Assembly: GCA_030442035.1 (NCBI GenBank)
Contig: JAUJEA010000005.1
Location: 186,001 to 250,000 of the forward strand
Reading direction: 5' to 3'
DNA length: 64,000 nucleotides
Origin: Splendidivirga corallicola
Lineage (GTDB): Bacteria > Bacteroidota > Bacteroidia > Cytophagales > Cyclobacteriaceae
In this document: positions 8,364-17,806 of the stretch, in pieces
How the letters are laid out: every line of letters starts with the position of its first letter
How positions within the stretch are numbered: the stretch's first letter is position 1
Notes under the pieces: model-generated
What the model was told of the DNA's origin: nothing
Database searches by the model: none
What the model saw: the letters and a program-made list of their open reading frames with translations, nothing else
Program-made: the position numbers and the translations under genes

Positions 8364-10322
8364 TTAATTTAAATCTATCGGAATTTTTATCTCCACTTTC
8401 GTACCTGCCACATGCTGATGCTGATCATACAGGTCTGTCACTTCCACCAGGGTTTTATTCTTTTTGTCTCGATTCAATAGTTCCAAACGGCGAGTGGTCA
8501 CCGACATTCCTCTTGAAATATGTTGCTTTTGCTTTTTTAATTGGGCTGCCATTTGTCTGCCTATGCCGTTATCCTCCACTGTACACAATATGTGCTGCTC
8601 ACAATCCTGTAAACTAACTCTTAAACTTCCTTTCTCTTCACGATTATGAAGTCCATGGACAATGGCATTTTCCACATAAGGTTGAATTAGCAAAAAAGGA
8701 ATTTCCATGTTATGTATATCCAAATTATCATCAATATCGATTTGATGTTCAAACTTTTGATCAAATCGTAATGCTTCCAATTGAATATAGTATTCCAGTA
8801 GTTTGATCTCATCTGCGATGAGTACCTGATGGTTGACTGAATTCTCCAGTATCTGTCTGATCAATTTCGAAAATTTGGATAAGTACTTAAGTGCCGAGGT
8901 TTTGTCGTTGGCAGTGATGAAATGTTGAATGGAATTGAGAGAATTAAAAATAAAGTGCGGGTCCATTTGAGCGCGTAAGGCCTTACGTTCCAATTCCTCA
9001 TTCATGATGGCGATTTCCTCATTCTTACCTTTCAATGTTTGTTCGGATCTTTTCTTGAGCCTATACCTGCTGTAAATGAAACCAGCCAGAATCAGTAATA
9101 CAAAAGCCAAAGATAGCAGGGTAAACATTAATTTACGATCAGCAGCTTTTTTTTCCTCCAATAACGTAATCTCCTTTTGCTGGGACTTTATTTGTTGTTC
9201 TTTTTTTTCGGAGTCAAACCTGGCCTGCATCTCTGCTATTTGTTCTGTTTTCTGTTCTGTTAAAATGCTGTCTTTCTCCACAGTCAATTGTTGTGCGTAT
9301 TCATACGCCCTTTCGTAATCATTTTGTTTGGCATACAACATAGCAAGACCTTCCAGTGCATCAACAACCTTACTCCTGGTACCCAATTCCCTGGCAAGGG
9401 AAAGGCTTTGATGGGTATGGTCCGTTGCTTCACGAAGCGCCCCTTTTCGATAAAAAGATTTTGCCATCTGCAGCAAAGTAATGACCTTGCCATACTTGTA
9501 GTTGATCTTTTCTCTTATCGCTAAAGATTCTTTATAAGAATCCAGGGCCTTATCATATTCTTTAAGATAATGGTAGCATTCCCCGATATTACTCAAGGCA
9601 ATGGCCTGTCTTTTGAGATCACCATTTTCTCTTTCCAGATTCAATGCTATGGTGAAGTTTTCAATGGCGGAAGAATAATCATACATAAAGTAGAAGTTCC
9701 TGGCCAACTGGTTGTACGCTTTGGGTGCCCAGGTTTTATTTCCCAAGCTATCGGCCAGGATAATCATTTGCCTGAAGCATGAATCGGCCTCCGGAAATCT
9801 TTTCACTTCAGTGAGGGCTATTCCCAGGCTATTGAGTGCATACAATTCATTGCTTTTATCTTCCAAAGTCCTCTTAATCTCTAAAGCCTGATAGTAATAC
9901 GCAATGGCATTGTCATAGTCATCTTGAAATTTATACACATTAGCCACGTTGTTTAAAGCATCTCCGGTTAGTTTAGCATAACCGCCGGCCTGACTTACTT
10001 CAAGCGCCTTGAGAAAATAGTCCAAGGCTTGTTTATAATCGGTTTTGATGGCATACACAGTGCCGATTTTGTTATAAGCATTGATGATGCCATGCACATA
10101 TTCAAGTTTCTCTGATTCTTTCAGAGCCCTTGTTGCATGGACCAGGGCGCTATCGGGAGCATCGTACTGTAAGGTAGTAGCCAATGAATTCAGGATGATA
10201 ACACGATTTGTATCACCAGCCACTTGAAGCTCTCGGACCAGACTATCCAGTCTGGCCTGATTTTGAGCATCAACGATCAATGATAATAAAAAGCAAAAAC
10301 CCGTTAAGACAGCTAATCTCAT
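8364..10322 (-). CDS. Sensor histidine kinase with TPR sensor region (LytS type)
   Basis: 652 aa from ATG at 10322; a longer frame from 10406 exists, but only this start gives a proper signal peptide (MRLAVLTGFCFLLSLIVDAQN). The periplasmic part (about 30-390) is a string of TPR repeats of the YNKIGTVYAIKTDYKQALDYF type. One membrane helix, MFTLLSLAFVLLILAGFIY, and a coiled coil lead into a His_kinase domain with the phospho-acceptor in MDPHFIFNSLNSIQHF and the ATPase N box (FLLIQPYVENAIVHG). It is co-transcribed with the LytTR regulator. The TPR stimulus is unknown. Confidence 0.92.
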   Translation of the reverse strand: MRLAVLTGFCFLLSLIVDAQNQARLDSLVRELQVAGDTNRVIILNSLATTLQYDAPDSALVHATRALKESEKLEYVHGIINAYNKIGTVYAIKTDYKQALDYFLKALEVSQAGGYAKLTGDALNNVANVYKFQDDYDNAIAYYYQALEIKRTLEDKSNELYALNSLGIALTEVKRFPEADSCFRQMIILADSLGNKTWAPKAYNQLARNFYFMYDYSSAIENFTIALNLERENGDLKRQAIALSNIGECYHYLKEYDKALDSYKESLAIREKINYKYGKVITLLQMAKSFYRKGALREATDHTHQSLSLARELGTRSKVVDALEGLAMLYAKQNDYERAYEYAQQLTVEKDSILTEQKTEQIAEMQARFDSEKKEQQIKSQQKEITLLEEKKAADRKLMFTLLSLAFVLLILAGFIYSRYRLKKRSEQTLKGKNEEIAIMNEELERKALRAQMDPHFIFNSLNSIQHFITANDKTSALKYLSKFSKLIRQILENSVNHQVLIADEIKLLEYYIQLEALRFDQKFEHQIDIDDNLDIHNMEIPFLLIQPYVENAIVHGLHNREEKGSLRVSLQDCEQHILCTVEDNGIGRQMAAQLKKQKQHISRGMSVTTRRLELLNRDKKNKTLVEVTDLYDQHQHVAGTKVEIKIPIDLN

Positions 10323-10467
10323 TTTTCTGTCATTATAAAGTGAAGAACACCAAACATCATTTCTGCTTATTAATATAAAATTATAAGCTACGTAACCTAC
10401 AAGCAAGCTATGAAAGTTACTTTCGGATATTCTTCTGATTATTAGTCAACATTATTTTTACCCACCA

Positions 10468-11649
10468 CTATTCATTTTCCAATGGAATCTCTAGTTCCAC
10501 CCTGGTTCCGGCAGGATGATTGTCATCCGCATATAGATCCTTGATCATCAGCCTAGTCTTGAACTTGCTTTGAAGATTCATCCATGCAATACGCCTTTTA
10601 ATCAACTTATTCGAAGGATCACGGATTCCCTTAGCATCCACGATCTCTTTTGCCTTTTGTCTTCCAATACCGTTGTCTTCGATAATGCAATGCAAATAAT
10701 TTTTTTGTCGATGAAACATAACCTGCAATTGTCCCTTATCTGCTTTGTTGACTAGGCCTCTGTTAATGGCCTTTTCGACAAATGGCTGTACAAGAAGAAA
10801 GGGTATTTTAATTCCCATAAGATCGCTGTCTGGCGGAACATTGATTTCATATTCAAATTTTTGATCAAACCGCATTGTTTCAAGTGCCAGATATAAATGT
10901 AGTATTTTGATTTCGTCAGACAGGTAAAGCCTATCAGTTTGAACGTTTTCCAATATAAGCCGAACCAATCTGCTAAATTTTGAAAGGTATTTTAATGCCT
11001 TTCTTTGATCATTAATGGTGATAAAATGCTGAATAGCGTTCAAGGCATTGAACATAAAATGAGGATTCATTTGTGTTCTCAAAGCCTGTAATTTAACATC
11101 AGCCATTTTTAATTGAACATCTATTAATTCCTCCTGCGTACTTCTGGATTTTTTCTCCACCCTGGCATTAGCAATTTTACCTGCACAAAGTGTAGCTATT
11201 GCCATAAGGATCTTTAAATGCTCTGGTGTAAAAAAATCCTGTTCAGGATGTTCCGAATCGATAACTCCCAATACTTTTTTCTTATAAGTAATCGGAACAG
11301 CGATTTCTGATAATCTGACTTCATCATCTACGATATATCGTTCATCCTTAGAGGTGTCTTTCACTATTTCGGGTTTACCATATCGTGCCACATAGCCTAC
11401 AATGCCTTGACCTATCGGAATATCCATGGGTCGATATATGGTATAGTCTTTAGGGTTTTTCGGTCCATAGGCAGCTTTTTGTTCTAACATGCCGGTATCT
11501 TCATTTACTAAATAGACGACACAGTCTATAAAACCAAGTTTTGAGATACAGTTTTTAGCCAAATCCCAAACGATCTCTTCCTCAGTATTCTGACCGAAAA
11601 TAGAAGTAGAAAAATATAGTAAAATATCTTCTATGTTCACCAACGTCAT
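10468..11649 (-). CDS. GAF-domain histidine kinase (LytS type), soluble
   Basis: 393 aa. A GAF domain occupies residues ~15-160 (VGYVARYGKPEIVKDTSKDE and GVIDSEHPEQDFF are typical), followed by a coiled coil and the phospho-acceptor motif MNPHFMFNALNAIQHFI, then a HATPase with LVQPFVEKAINRGL and DNGIGRQ. There is no membrane segment, so the enzyme is cytosolic and the GAF domain probably binds a small ligand. It lies 145 bases upstream of the TPR kinase on the same strand; with no regulator of its own it may feed the same LytTR protein. Confidence 0.9.
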   Translation of the reverse strand: MTLVNIEDILLYFSTSIFGQNTEEEIVWDLAKNCISKLGFIDCVVYLVNEDTGMLEQKAAYGPKNPKDYTIYRPMDIPIGQGIVGYVARYGKPEIVKDTSKDERYIVDDEVRLSEIAVPITYKKKVLGVIDSEHPEQDFFTPEHLKILMAIATLCAGKIANARVEKKSRSTQEELIDVQLKMADVKLQALRTQMNPHFMFNALNAIQHFITINDQRKALKYLSKFSRLVRLILENVQTDRLYLSDEIKILHLYLALETMRFDQKFEYEINVPPDSDLMGIKIPFLLVQPFVEKAINRGLVNKADKGQLQVMFHRQKNYLHCIIEDNGIGRQKAKEIVDAKGIRDPSNKLIKRRIAWMNLQSKFKTRLMIKDLYADDNHPAGTRVELEIPLENE

Positions 11650-11806
11650 GTTTCAACAAGTTTAACCCAGATTGAGCATCAAGAATCTTTAAACAACATA
11701 AACTATTGATTTCAAATAAATTACAAACGAATTCCACAAATCCATTGCGGTCAATTTTAAATCGAAAGGAACGATATTAAACTTACCAACATTTGGTTGC
11801 ACATTT

Positions 11807-13006
11807 TTATTTTAATTTCACAACCCAGAAATCCGAAAGCCCCTTATTGCCTACAACATCACCGTCCGAAGACATAGAGGATCCTGCAAAAACAAATCCC
11901 TTATCCATAGTCCGCTGTATGGTGTACGCAATATCAGTTTCTGATCCTCCAAAGTTTTCCTCCCATACTTGTTCCCCGTTACCGTCTAACTTTTGTATCC
12001 AGCAATCTGCCAGTCCATTATTCCCACTTACATCGCCGGTGCCTGATCCTGCAAAACCGGCGACAATGTAACCCTGATCAGAACTATACATGGATCGTAC
12101 TAGATCATTATCCTCTCCTCCCATGCTGGTTTGCCACATTAAATTCCCGATGACGTCCAGTTTTATGACCCAATAGTCAGCACCACCTTTGTTCTCACCA
12201 ACGTCTAAATCTGAGGAATAACTATAGCCTGCCACTATGTATTCCCCATTGGACAGCTGATAGATCTCCGTGGCTGTATCAGAATCTGAACCTCCATAAT
12301 TAGCTTCCCAAACCAGTTTTCCGAAGCTATCAAGTTTAATGATCCAAAAATCCGATCTGCCATGGTTGCTATCCACATCGCCATCGGAGGAACTGGAAGT
12401 TCCTGCCGCAATATATCCCCCATCCAGGGTTTGACGAATACTCACACATACATCATCATCAGATCCTCCAAAGTTCGATTCCCATACCAGACTTCCTCCT
12501 AAATCCAGTTTTACTATCCAAAAGTCACTACCTCCGTGGTTATTTTTCACATCTCCATTCGAAGACCTGGAAGTTCCTCCTATCACATATCCTTCATCGC
12601 CAGCCAAGGTGATTGATGAAGCAACGTCAACGTTAGATCCGCCCAGATTGGTTTCCCAAACAAGAGTACCTGAAGCATCCAACTTAACAATCCAATAATC
12701 ACGGTTCCCATTGTTACTATCCACATCACCACTGGCATGTGATGCCTCACCCGCCATAACAAACCCACCATCTTCGGTTTCCAAAATGCAGTAAGCGGCC
12801 TCGCGACCAGCCCCTCCCAGATTTGTCTCCCAAATGAAATTGCCTCTTTCATTAAGTTTAACAATCCAGGAATCCGATAATCCATGATTACCAGATATAT
12901 CACCATCATTGGAAAAGGAATATCCCGCTATCACATACGACCCATCCATAGTCTGTATTATTGATCTGGGAGACTCGTGGTTGGTGCCCCCAAGAGACCT
13001 TTGCCA
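11807..13006 (-). repeat. Seven in-frame ~174-bp repeats (paralogue 1)
   Basis: Seven tandem coding units of 171-174 bp, the last shortened to about 144 bp, encode the 58-residue GGS...DGDV...WIVKLD...WE modules. They have diverged more than those of the adjacent paralogue, and the sixth unit has lost one codon. Codon-level divergence argues against very recent expansion. Confidence 0.8.
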
Positions 13007-13399
13007 TTCGATAACCAATGCCGTTGTATTAAAAGCAAATACGCTTTCCGTAAAACCACCCTTTCCATCCCGGGCTATCACTTTTCCATCATAGCTATTT
13101 TCAGGATCTAGCCCTTGAAACAAAAATCCGGTATCCTGAAGATCGCTTTGTATTTCTTCTCCTTTTAGCCAAATAGAATAAGTTATCTTATCGCCATCCG
13201 GATCGATGGCTGCTCTCCAATCCAGACTGGCCATCGTACCGAATATTTCACTGACGGTTACTATGAAGTTACCTGGAGCCTGGTTTTGTTGACTAAGTGT
13301 TTCTTCATCATTTTTACAACCACAAAAGAGACATGAACCTGCAAAAAGAATCCAGGGCCATGTTAACCTGTTTATTTTCAAAAAAGCTAAGAGGTTCAT
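11807..13399 (-). CDS. Repeat lipoprotein, Fn3-like plus seven 58-aa repeats (paralogue 1)
   Basis: 530 aa. A signal peptide with a lipoprotein cysteine (SCLFCGC) is followed by a fibronectin-III-like domain at about 40-128, and then from residue 132 by seven repeats of 57-58 residues; the last is cut to 48 residues at the C-terminus. Each repeat has the plan GGS..D...SI.QT.DGGY..AG.S.S.DGDV..N.G..D.WIVKLD..G.LVWE.N. Seven units ending in a partial one suggest a closed seven-bladed beta-propeller, an inference. Likely surface-exposed; function unknown. It lies 16 bases after the end of its paralogue. Confidence 0.8.
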   Translation of the reverse strand: MNLLAFLKINRLTWPWILFAGSCLFCGCKNDEETLSQQNQAPGNFIVTVSEIFGTMASLDWRAAIDPDGDKITYSIWLKGEEIQSDLQDTGFLFQGLDPENSYDGKVIARDGKGGFTESVFAFNTTALVIEWQRSLGGTNHESPRSIIQTMDGSYVIAGYSFSNDGDISGNHGLSDSWIVKLNERGNFIWETNLGGAGREAAYCILETEDGGFVMAGEASHASGDVDSNNGNRDYWIVKLDASGTLVWETNLGGSNVDVASSITLAGDEGYVIGGTSRSSNGDVKNNHGGSDFWIVKLDLGGSLVWESNFGGSDDDVCVSIRQTLDGGYIAAGTSSSSDGDVDSNHGRSDFWIIKLDSFGKLVWEANYGGSDSDTATEIYQLSNGEYIVAGYSYSSDLDVGENKGGADYWVIKLDVIGNLMWQTSMGGEDNDLVRSMYSSDQGYIVAGFAGSGTGDVSGNNGLADCWIQKLDGNGEQVWEENFGGSETDIAYTIQRTMDKGFVFAGSSMSSDGDVVGNKGLSDFWVVKLK

Positions 13400-13415
13400 G
13401 CCGTCTTTTATTGCA

Positions 13416-14618
13416 CTATTGCAGTTTCACAATCCAGAAATCCTGTCCACCTTTGTTGCCTCCTACATCACCGTCATCGGATCTTGCACTTCCTGCTACA
13501 ATGTAAGCGCCATCAGCTGTTTGTTTAACAGACCAGGCATTTTCTCTGGCCGATCCTCCAATATTATTTTCCCATAACAGGCTTCCTTCACTGTTCAATT
13601 TTATGATCCAAAAATCCCAACTCCCTTCATTGTCTTCCACATCGCCGTCTAGGGAAGAAGATCGTCCGGTGACGATAAACCCTCCATCGGTAGTCTGCTC
13701 AACGGAACGGGCAATATCAGTATCCGACCCACCAAGATTGGTCTCCCATACCACATCTCCACCATCATCAAGTTTGACAATCCAGTAGTCTGATAAGCCA
13801 TGGTTACTTTGGACATCTCCATCTGAAGACAAAGAGCTTCCCGCTACAATAAATTCTCCATCAGAAGTTAGTTGGATCTCGTAAGCATTTTCAGGGCTTG
13901 AGCCACCAAGATTGGTTTCCCATTCCAGATCCCCATCCTGATCCAACTTTACTATCCAATAGTCCTGTTCACCATTATTACCTCCAACATCTCCATCAAA
14001 GGATGAGGTGCTTCCCGCCACGACAAAACCGCCGTCTGAGGTTTGCTGAATGGAACGGGCAATATCTTCATTAGAGCCACCTACGTTGGTTTCCCAAACA
14101 AGGGAACCAGAGGCATCCAGTTTAACAATCCAATAATCGGCGTGACCCTGATTATTTCCTACATCGCCATCAGAGGAAAATGAATGTCCCACTACAACAT
14201 AACCACCATCATCTGTCTGCTGGATGCTTTGAGCGATATCAGTATCGGATCCTCCAAGGCTGGTTTCCCAAACCAAACTCCCTGACTGATCCAATTTGAC
14301 AATCCAGTAGTCCTCATCTCCATTGTTTTCGCTTACGTCACCGTCAGCAGACGCTGAGTGACCGGCTACAACAAAACCGCCATCGGTGGTCTGTTGAATA
14401 GCATTGGATCTATCTTCATTAGACCCTCCCAGGTTTGTTTCCCACAACAGGTTCCCATTTTCATCTAACTTTGTAATCCATATATCGGTGTCTCCTTCAT
14501 TATCTCCCACATCACCATCAGACGAAGCGGAGTGACCTGTTGCAATGTATCCTCCATCATCAGTTTGCTGAATAGAACGGGCTACATCATTGGCGCTGCC
14601 ACCCAGAAATCTTTTCCA
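13416..14618 (-). repeat. Seven in-frame 174-bp repeats (paralogue 2)
   Basis: Six complete 174-bp units and a final 144-bp unit, all in frame, encode near-identical 58-residue modules with SIQQT.DGGY at the start and DYWIVKLD near the end. Conservation between units is higher than in the neighbouring paralogue, so recombination between units or between the two genes is plausible. Confidence 0.82.
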
Positions 14619-14990
14619 GCCAATGGTGAATGCCTCCGTACTAAAGGCAAATGCGCTTTCCGTAATACCTCCTTTACCATCTGAGGCTGCCACTTTGCCT
14701 GTATAATCTGTTTCGGCCTCCAGTTGCTCCAAAAGAAATTCGGAGTCGCTGAAACCAGCCTGTGCTTCTTCGTCATTAAGCCAAATGGTATAGGTTATAT
14801 TGTCACCATCCGGATCGGTTACGGCTTCCCAATCCAATTGGGCTGAACGGCTTGTCACCTGAGTTACTGTGACTTCGAAGTTATCCGGTTTCTGATTAGG
14901 TGCTACCGGATCACCCTCATCATCATTTTTACAGCTTAAGACTATAGAAAGCGTAATTACAAGAATAAATAATTGATTTATGTATTTCAT
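13416..14990 (-). CDS. Repeat lipoprotein, Fn3-like plus seven 58-aa repeats (paralogue 2)
   Basis: 524 aa from ATG at 14990; the frame starts 13 codons earlier, but the signal peptide begins at MKYINQLFILVITLSIV with lipobox VLSC. The layout matches the downstream paralogue: Fn3-like domain (DPDGDNITYTIWLNDEE... DGKGGITESAFAFST) and seven repeats, here more uniform and strongly acidic (many Asp and Asn, including repeated DGDVGDNEGD-like loops), which suggests calcium binding. It is the first gene of the pair. Role unknown; a cell-surface adhesin or scaffold is possible. Confidence 0.82.
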   Translation of the reverse strand: MKYINQLFILVITLSIVLSCKNDDEGDPVAPNQKPDNFEVTVTQVTSRSAQLDWEAVTDPDGDNITYTIWLNDEEAQAGFSDSEFLLEQLEAETDYTGKVAASDGKGGITESAFAFSTEAFTIGWKRFLGGSANDVARSIQQTDDGGYIATGHSASSDGDVGDNEGDTDIWITKLDENGNLLWETNLGGSNEDRSNAIQQTTDGGFVVAGHSASADGDVSENNGDEDYWIVKLDQSGSLVWETSLGGSDTDIAQSIQQTDDGGYVVVGHSFSSDGDVGNNQGHADYWIVKLDASGSLVWETNVGGSNEDIARSIQQTSDGGFVVAGSTSSFDGDVGGNNGEQDYWIVKLDQDGDLEWETNLGGSSPENAYEIQLTSDGEFIVAGSSLSSDGDVQSNHGLSDYWIVKLDDGGDVVWETNLGGSDTDIARSVEQTTDGGFIVTGRSSSLDGDVEDNEGSWDFWIIKLNSEGSLLWENNIGGSARENAWSVKQTADGAYIVAGSARSDDGDVGGNKGGQDFWIVKLQ

Positions 14991-15390
14991 TTTTAGGTTG
15001 TTTTGGTTCAATATATTGATCGGGAGCATATGACTTCCCTAAACTAAAGTTAGCCTGGTCCTAAGATCAATTATGAAGGGATTTATGGAGGGTTGTTTTG
15101 AATTGATAAGGGTATGATTTGATTTGATACCTTGTCATTTGACATATTCTAAAACATGCCAATCGGTAAGTTTCGACATTTCAAAATCCTTCCTTAACTA
15201 TAACATTGTACAATAAAAATTAATGAGATCACATTAGGTAAGACCTCATGCAGCCAAACTCCTTACTGGCAGAAAGGTCTGAATTCATTTATCGAACACC
15301 TACAATTTAGTTTAAGGAACGATTAATAATACCATTTTGATAGCTGATCAATGGCTATGGTTTCTTACAGATTATTGCACCTTCTTTTTA
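14991..15390. other. Intergenic, no gene seen
   Basis: About 400 bases without a credible coding frame. It must hold the promoter of the repeat-lipoprotein pair (reading left) and the 3' end of the alpha/beta hydrolase unit. I see no strong hairpin with a T-run and no copy of the repeats found elsewhere in the window. Confidence 0.4.
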
Positions 15391-16188
15391 TCAATTCAGT
15401 ATTTTTTCGATTTCCACGCTGTAGTCAGGATTGTTGGTCATTCCATTATGTCCCTGCCCATCTAAAGTAATTAATCTATCTGTGCTTTTCATAATGCTCT
15501 TTAGCTTGACAGACGAGTTGTAATATATTACTTTATCCTGATTACCATGGAAAATGACAATGGGCATTTTACAGTCTTTAATATATTTGTTTGTTTCAAA
15601 CTTATATTTTAAAATGAAAGTTGGAATAATTGGATATGTATGTTTCATCATGTCTATCAAGCTGTAATATGGTGCTTGCAGGATTAATAGCTTGGGATTG
15701 TTTGTTGAGGCTATTTTAGCTGCAAGGCCTGTTCCAATGGAATAACCTAATACAATAATTTCATTTTCGTCATATTCGTTAAGCATCTGGCTATAGGCAC
15801 TTTGCATATCTTGAAATATTTGTTCCTGACTACTTATGGAACCTTCACTTTTCCCAAATCCTCTGTAGTCAAGCATAAACACACCATAATTCAAGTCAGT
15901 ATAGGTTTTGGCAACACCACCCCATGAAGCCACGGAGCCCGCGTTACCGTGCAGATAAAATATTAATCCCTTTGAATTTTGAGTTTTAAATAAAAGTCCA
16001 TGAAGTTTTTTTTGATCTTCTGTGTTTACACTTATTTCCCGGAATTCCTGATCAAAGCTGAACTTATACGCTTTATCCAGCTTTTGTGGAAAGAAGATTA
16101 ATTTTTCCTGGAAGAAAAACAAAAGGGCGCATACCATTACGTAGGAGATTGTCAGTACTTTCAGAACTTTAAAGAGTTTTTTCTTCAT
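15391..16188 (-). CDS. Alpha/beta hydrolase, membrane-anchored (BEM46/YfhR-like)
   Basis: 265 aa from ATG at 16188, chosen because it begins an N-terminal signal-anchor (MKKKLFKVLKVLTISYVMVC) and has a good ribosome site (AAAAGAGG, 4 bases before ATG); the frame runs 18 codons further upstream. The oxyanion region FYLHGNAGSVASWGG, nucleophile elbow LGYSIGTG (Ser), an aspartate in IVIFHGNQDKVI and the final histidine in GQGHNG complete the triad. Length and the FFPQKLDK region match the BEM46/YfhR serine hydrolases. Substrate unknown. Confidence 0.87.
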   Translation of the reverse strand: MKKKLFKVLKVLTISYVMVCALLFFFQEKLIFFPQKLDKAYKFSFDQEFREISVNTEDQKKLHGLLFKTQNSKGLIFYLHGNAGSVASWGGVAKTYTDLNYGVFMLDYRGFGKSEGSISSQEQIFQDMQSAYSQMLNEYDENEIIVLGYSIGTGLAAKIASTNNPKLLILQAPYYSLIDMMKHTYPIIPTFILKYKFETNKYIKDCKMPIVIFHGNQDKVIYYNSSVKLKSIMKSTDRLITLDGQGHNGMTNNPDYSVEIEKILN

Positions 16189-16271
16189 ATAACCTCTTTT
16201 ATTAAACGATATACATCTTCTGAATAAGTACATTGAACTCATCCATTCCGAAGATTACTAAAGTTAACTTT

Positions 16272-17009
16272 TCAGTTCGTAAAAAGCTCTATTGTGTAAT
16301 CAAGTAATTTCGCATCTTCCGGTTTACCGTGCCCGGGAATTATTGTTTCCACCTCGTTATATTTTGCTTTGATTTTTTTAACTGTTTTAGGCCAGTCATT
16401 TATATTGGCATCATTCAAATTTCCCTTTCCGGCGCCATTTGATTTAATAAGACATCCACCGAACAATACCCTCTCATCCGGAAAATAACCTATCACATTG
16501 TCTTTTGTGTGCCCCTCTCCCAGAAAATCACTGATCACTTTTTTACCTCCGACCTCCAGCTCAAGATAACCGGCAAACACATTTTGAGGTATGATTTCAT
16601 TGATCGACTTTGCCAACTCAACTGTCAGGCTATTTGCATAGGACGGGATTTCATTATCATGAAATGCCTGCAATCCACCCAGACAATCTATGTGGAAATG
16701 CGTGGCAATCACTGCCTTTATTTTGGCCTTCTTTTCTGTTTGAATCCATTTGATTAATTCACTTGATGCAACATCATCAGAGGGTGTATCAAAAACAATG
16801 GCTTCACCTTTATTTATAACCACCATTCCATTGCATGGTACCTTTCCAAAATCATTTGTATTTAAATAAGATATATGAATGAAAGTATTTTGAGTTAAAT
16901 GCTTAATTTTTAGATCTTCCGATTCATATTTAACCGCATTCTCTGTTGGTGATTTGCATGCGCATAAGGCAAGTAAAAACAATGTCCATAGGGTTTTTGT
17001 GTTTTTCAT
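16272..17009 (-). CDS. Subclass B1 metallo-beta-lactamase-like lipoprotein
   Basis: 245 aa with a lipoprotein-like signal (ALCAC, Cys18). The metallo-beta-lactamase fold carries every zinc ligand of subclass B1: His104, His106 and Asp108 in THFHIDCLGG, His167 in GEGHTKDN, Cys186 in GGCLIK and His227 in PGHG. Lys189 and Asn199 occupy the positions of the substrate-binding Lys224 and Asn233, and DANINDWP matches the B1 signature. It should hydrolyse beta-lactams, probably including carbapenems, in the periplasm; activity is inferred. No mobile element is adjacent, so it looks like a resident chromosomal enzyme. It is divergent from the ArsR gene. Confidence 0.85.
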   Translation of the reverse strand: MKNTKTLWTLFLLALCACKSPTENAVKYESEDLKIKHLTQNTFIHISYLNTNDFGKVPCNGMVVINKGEAIVFDTPSDDVASSELIKWIQTEKKAKIKAVIATHFHIDCLGGLQAFHDNEIPSYANSLTVELAKSINEIIPQNVFAGYLELEVGGKKVISDFLGEGHTKDNVIGYFPDERVLFGGCLIKSNGAGKGNLNDANINDWPKTVKKIKAKYNEVETIIPGHGKPEDAKLLDYTIELFTN

Positions 17010-17317
17010 GCTGTTTTTTTAAGTGTTCACGGGAGTCTTTAAAAATGTCCATACTTAAGCGTTGCATGGAGCGCTAAAGTACTGATTGATCATCTAAAAT
17101 AATAGAAGGAGCGCTGGCAAATGTATCTCAAATATTGCTATCCGGGTTTTTGACTGGAAACCAGATATCTCTTTTCAGTACTTAACAAGTATTCATAAAT
17201 TGAGATCTTGAAATCCTTCATCAGCCAGACTTAATCTTTGATCTTATTCCAAAGTAATTTATGAGTGATCGAATATTTAAGATTACTCATTACGGTTACA
17301 GTAAATTTTAGTTTTTT

Positions 17318-17377
17318 CTAAAATATTAAAATTTTATATCTAATTTAGAGTTTTAGGAATTACTAAAATATTAAAAT
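17318..17377 (+). promoter_or_regulatory. Direct-repeat candidate operator before ArsR gene
   Basis: The 15-mer CTAAAATATTAAAAT occurs at 17318-17332 and again at 17363-17377, ending directly before the ATG at 17378; spacing is 45 bases. Each copy contains the near-palindrome AAATATTAAA-like core. ArsR proteins usually bind AT-rich inverted repeats over their own promoter, so autoregulation is plausible. The rest of the 368-base divergent region (17010-17377) shows no gene. Confidence 0.45.
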
Positions 17378-17746
17378 ATGAGCAACACCTGTATTAGAGT
17401 ATTGGCTGATCCCGTTCAGATAAAGCAATGCAAAGAAGAGCTTCAACAGCTTGAATCTCCACTCAATGTTCTCACCAGGATGTTCAACCTGGCTGGAAAT
17501 GCCACAAGATTTAAAATTCTCTACCTACTCCACAGAGAAGGCAAAATGTGTCCTTGTGACTTGAGCGATATCCTGGAAATTTCAGTAGGAGGTATTTCAC
17601 AACACTTACGAAAACTAAAAGATGGCGGGATCATTAGAGACAAGAAAGTTGGTCAAACCGTTTTCTATTCTATAGTGGAAGAAAATGCACAAATTATCAA
17701 ACCAGTATTAAAAAGCCTATCTAGAGAAAAAGAAACAGTATCATGA
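17378..17746 (+). CDS. ArsR-family metalloregulator
   Basis: 122 aa winged-helix repressor. The HTH region is LAGNATRFKILYLLHREGKMCPCDLSDIL with recognition helix SVGGISQHLRKLKDGGIIRD. Metal-thiolate candidates are Cys5 in the N-terminal arm (MSNTCIRV), Cys20 in IKQCKEE and the paired cysteines of MCPCDL in helix alpha3, a layout seen in CadC/ArsR-type sensors. It heads a plus-strand unit with the broken GDCCVxC gene and the 148-aa membrane protein, an arrangement I associate with Bacteroidota mercury loci; the transporter and reductase are missing. Confidence 0.88.
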   Translation: MSNTCIRVLADPVQIKQCKEELQQLESPLNVLTRMFNLAGNATRFKILYLLHREGKMCPCDLSDILEISVGGISQHLRKLKDGGIIRDKKVGQTVFYSIVEENAQIIKPVLKSLSREKETVS

Positions 17747-17806
17747 GTACTTCCAACCATAAAGGGAGCAACGGTTCGTCATGTAAAATCCAAGAAAAAT
17801 TTCAAG

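Noticed and set aside
11807-14618. The 174-bp periodicity as a CRISPR or non-coding satellite
   Set aside because: The repeats are in frame, translate into conserved protein modules and have no short-repeat/spacer structure.
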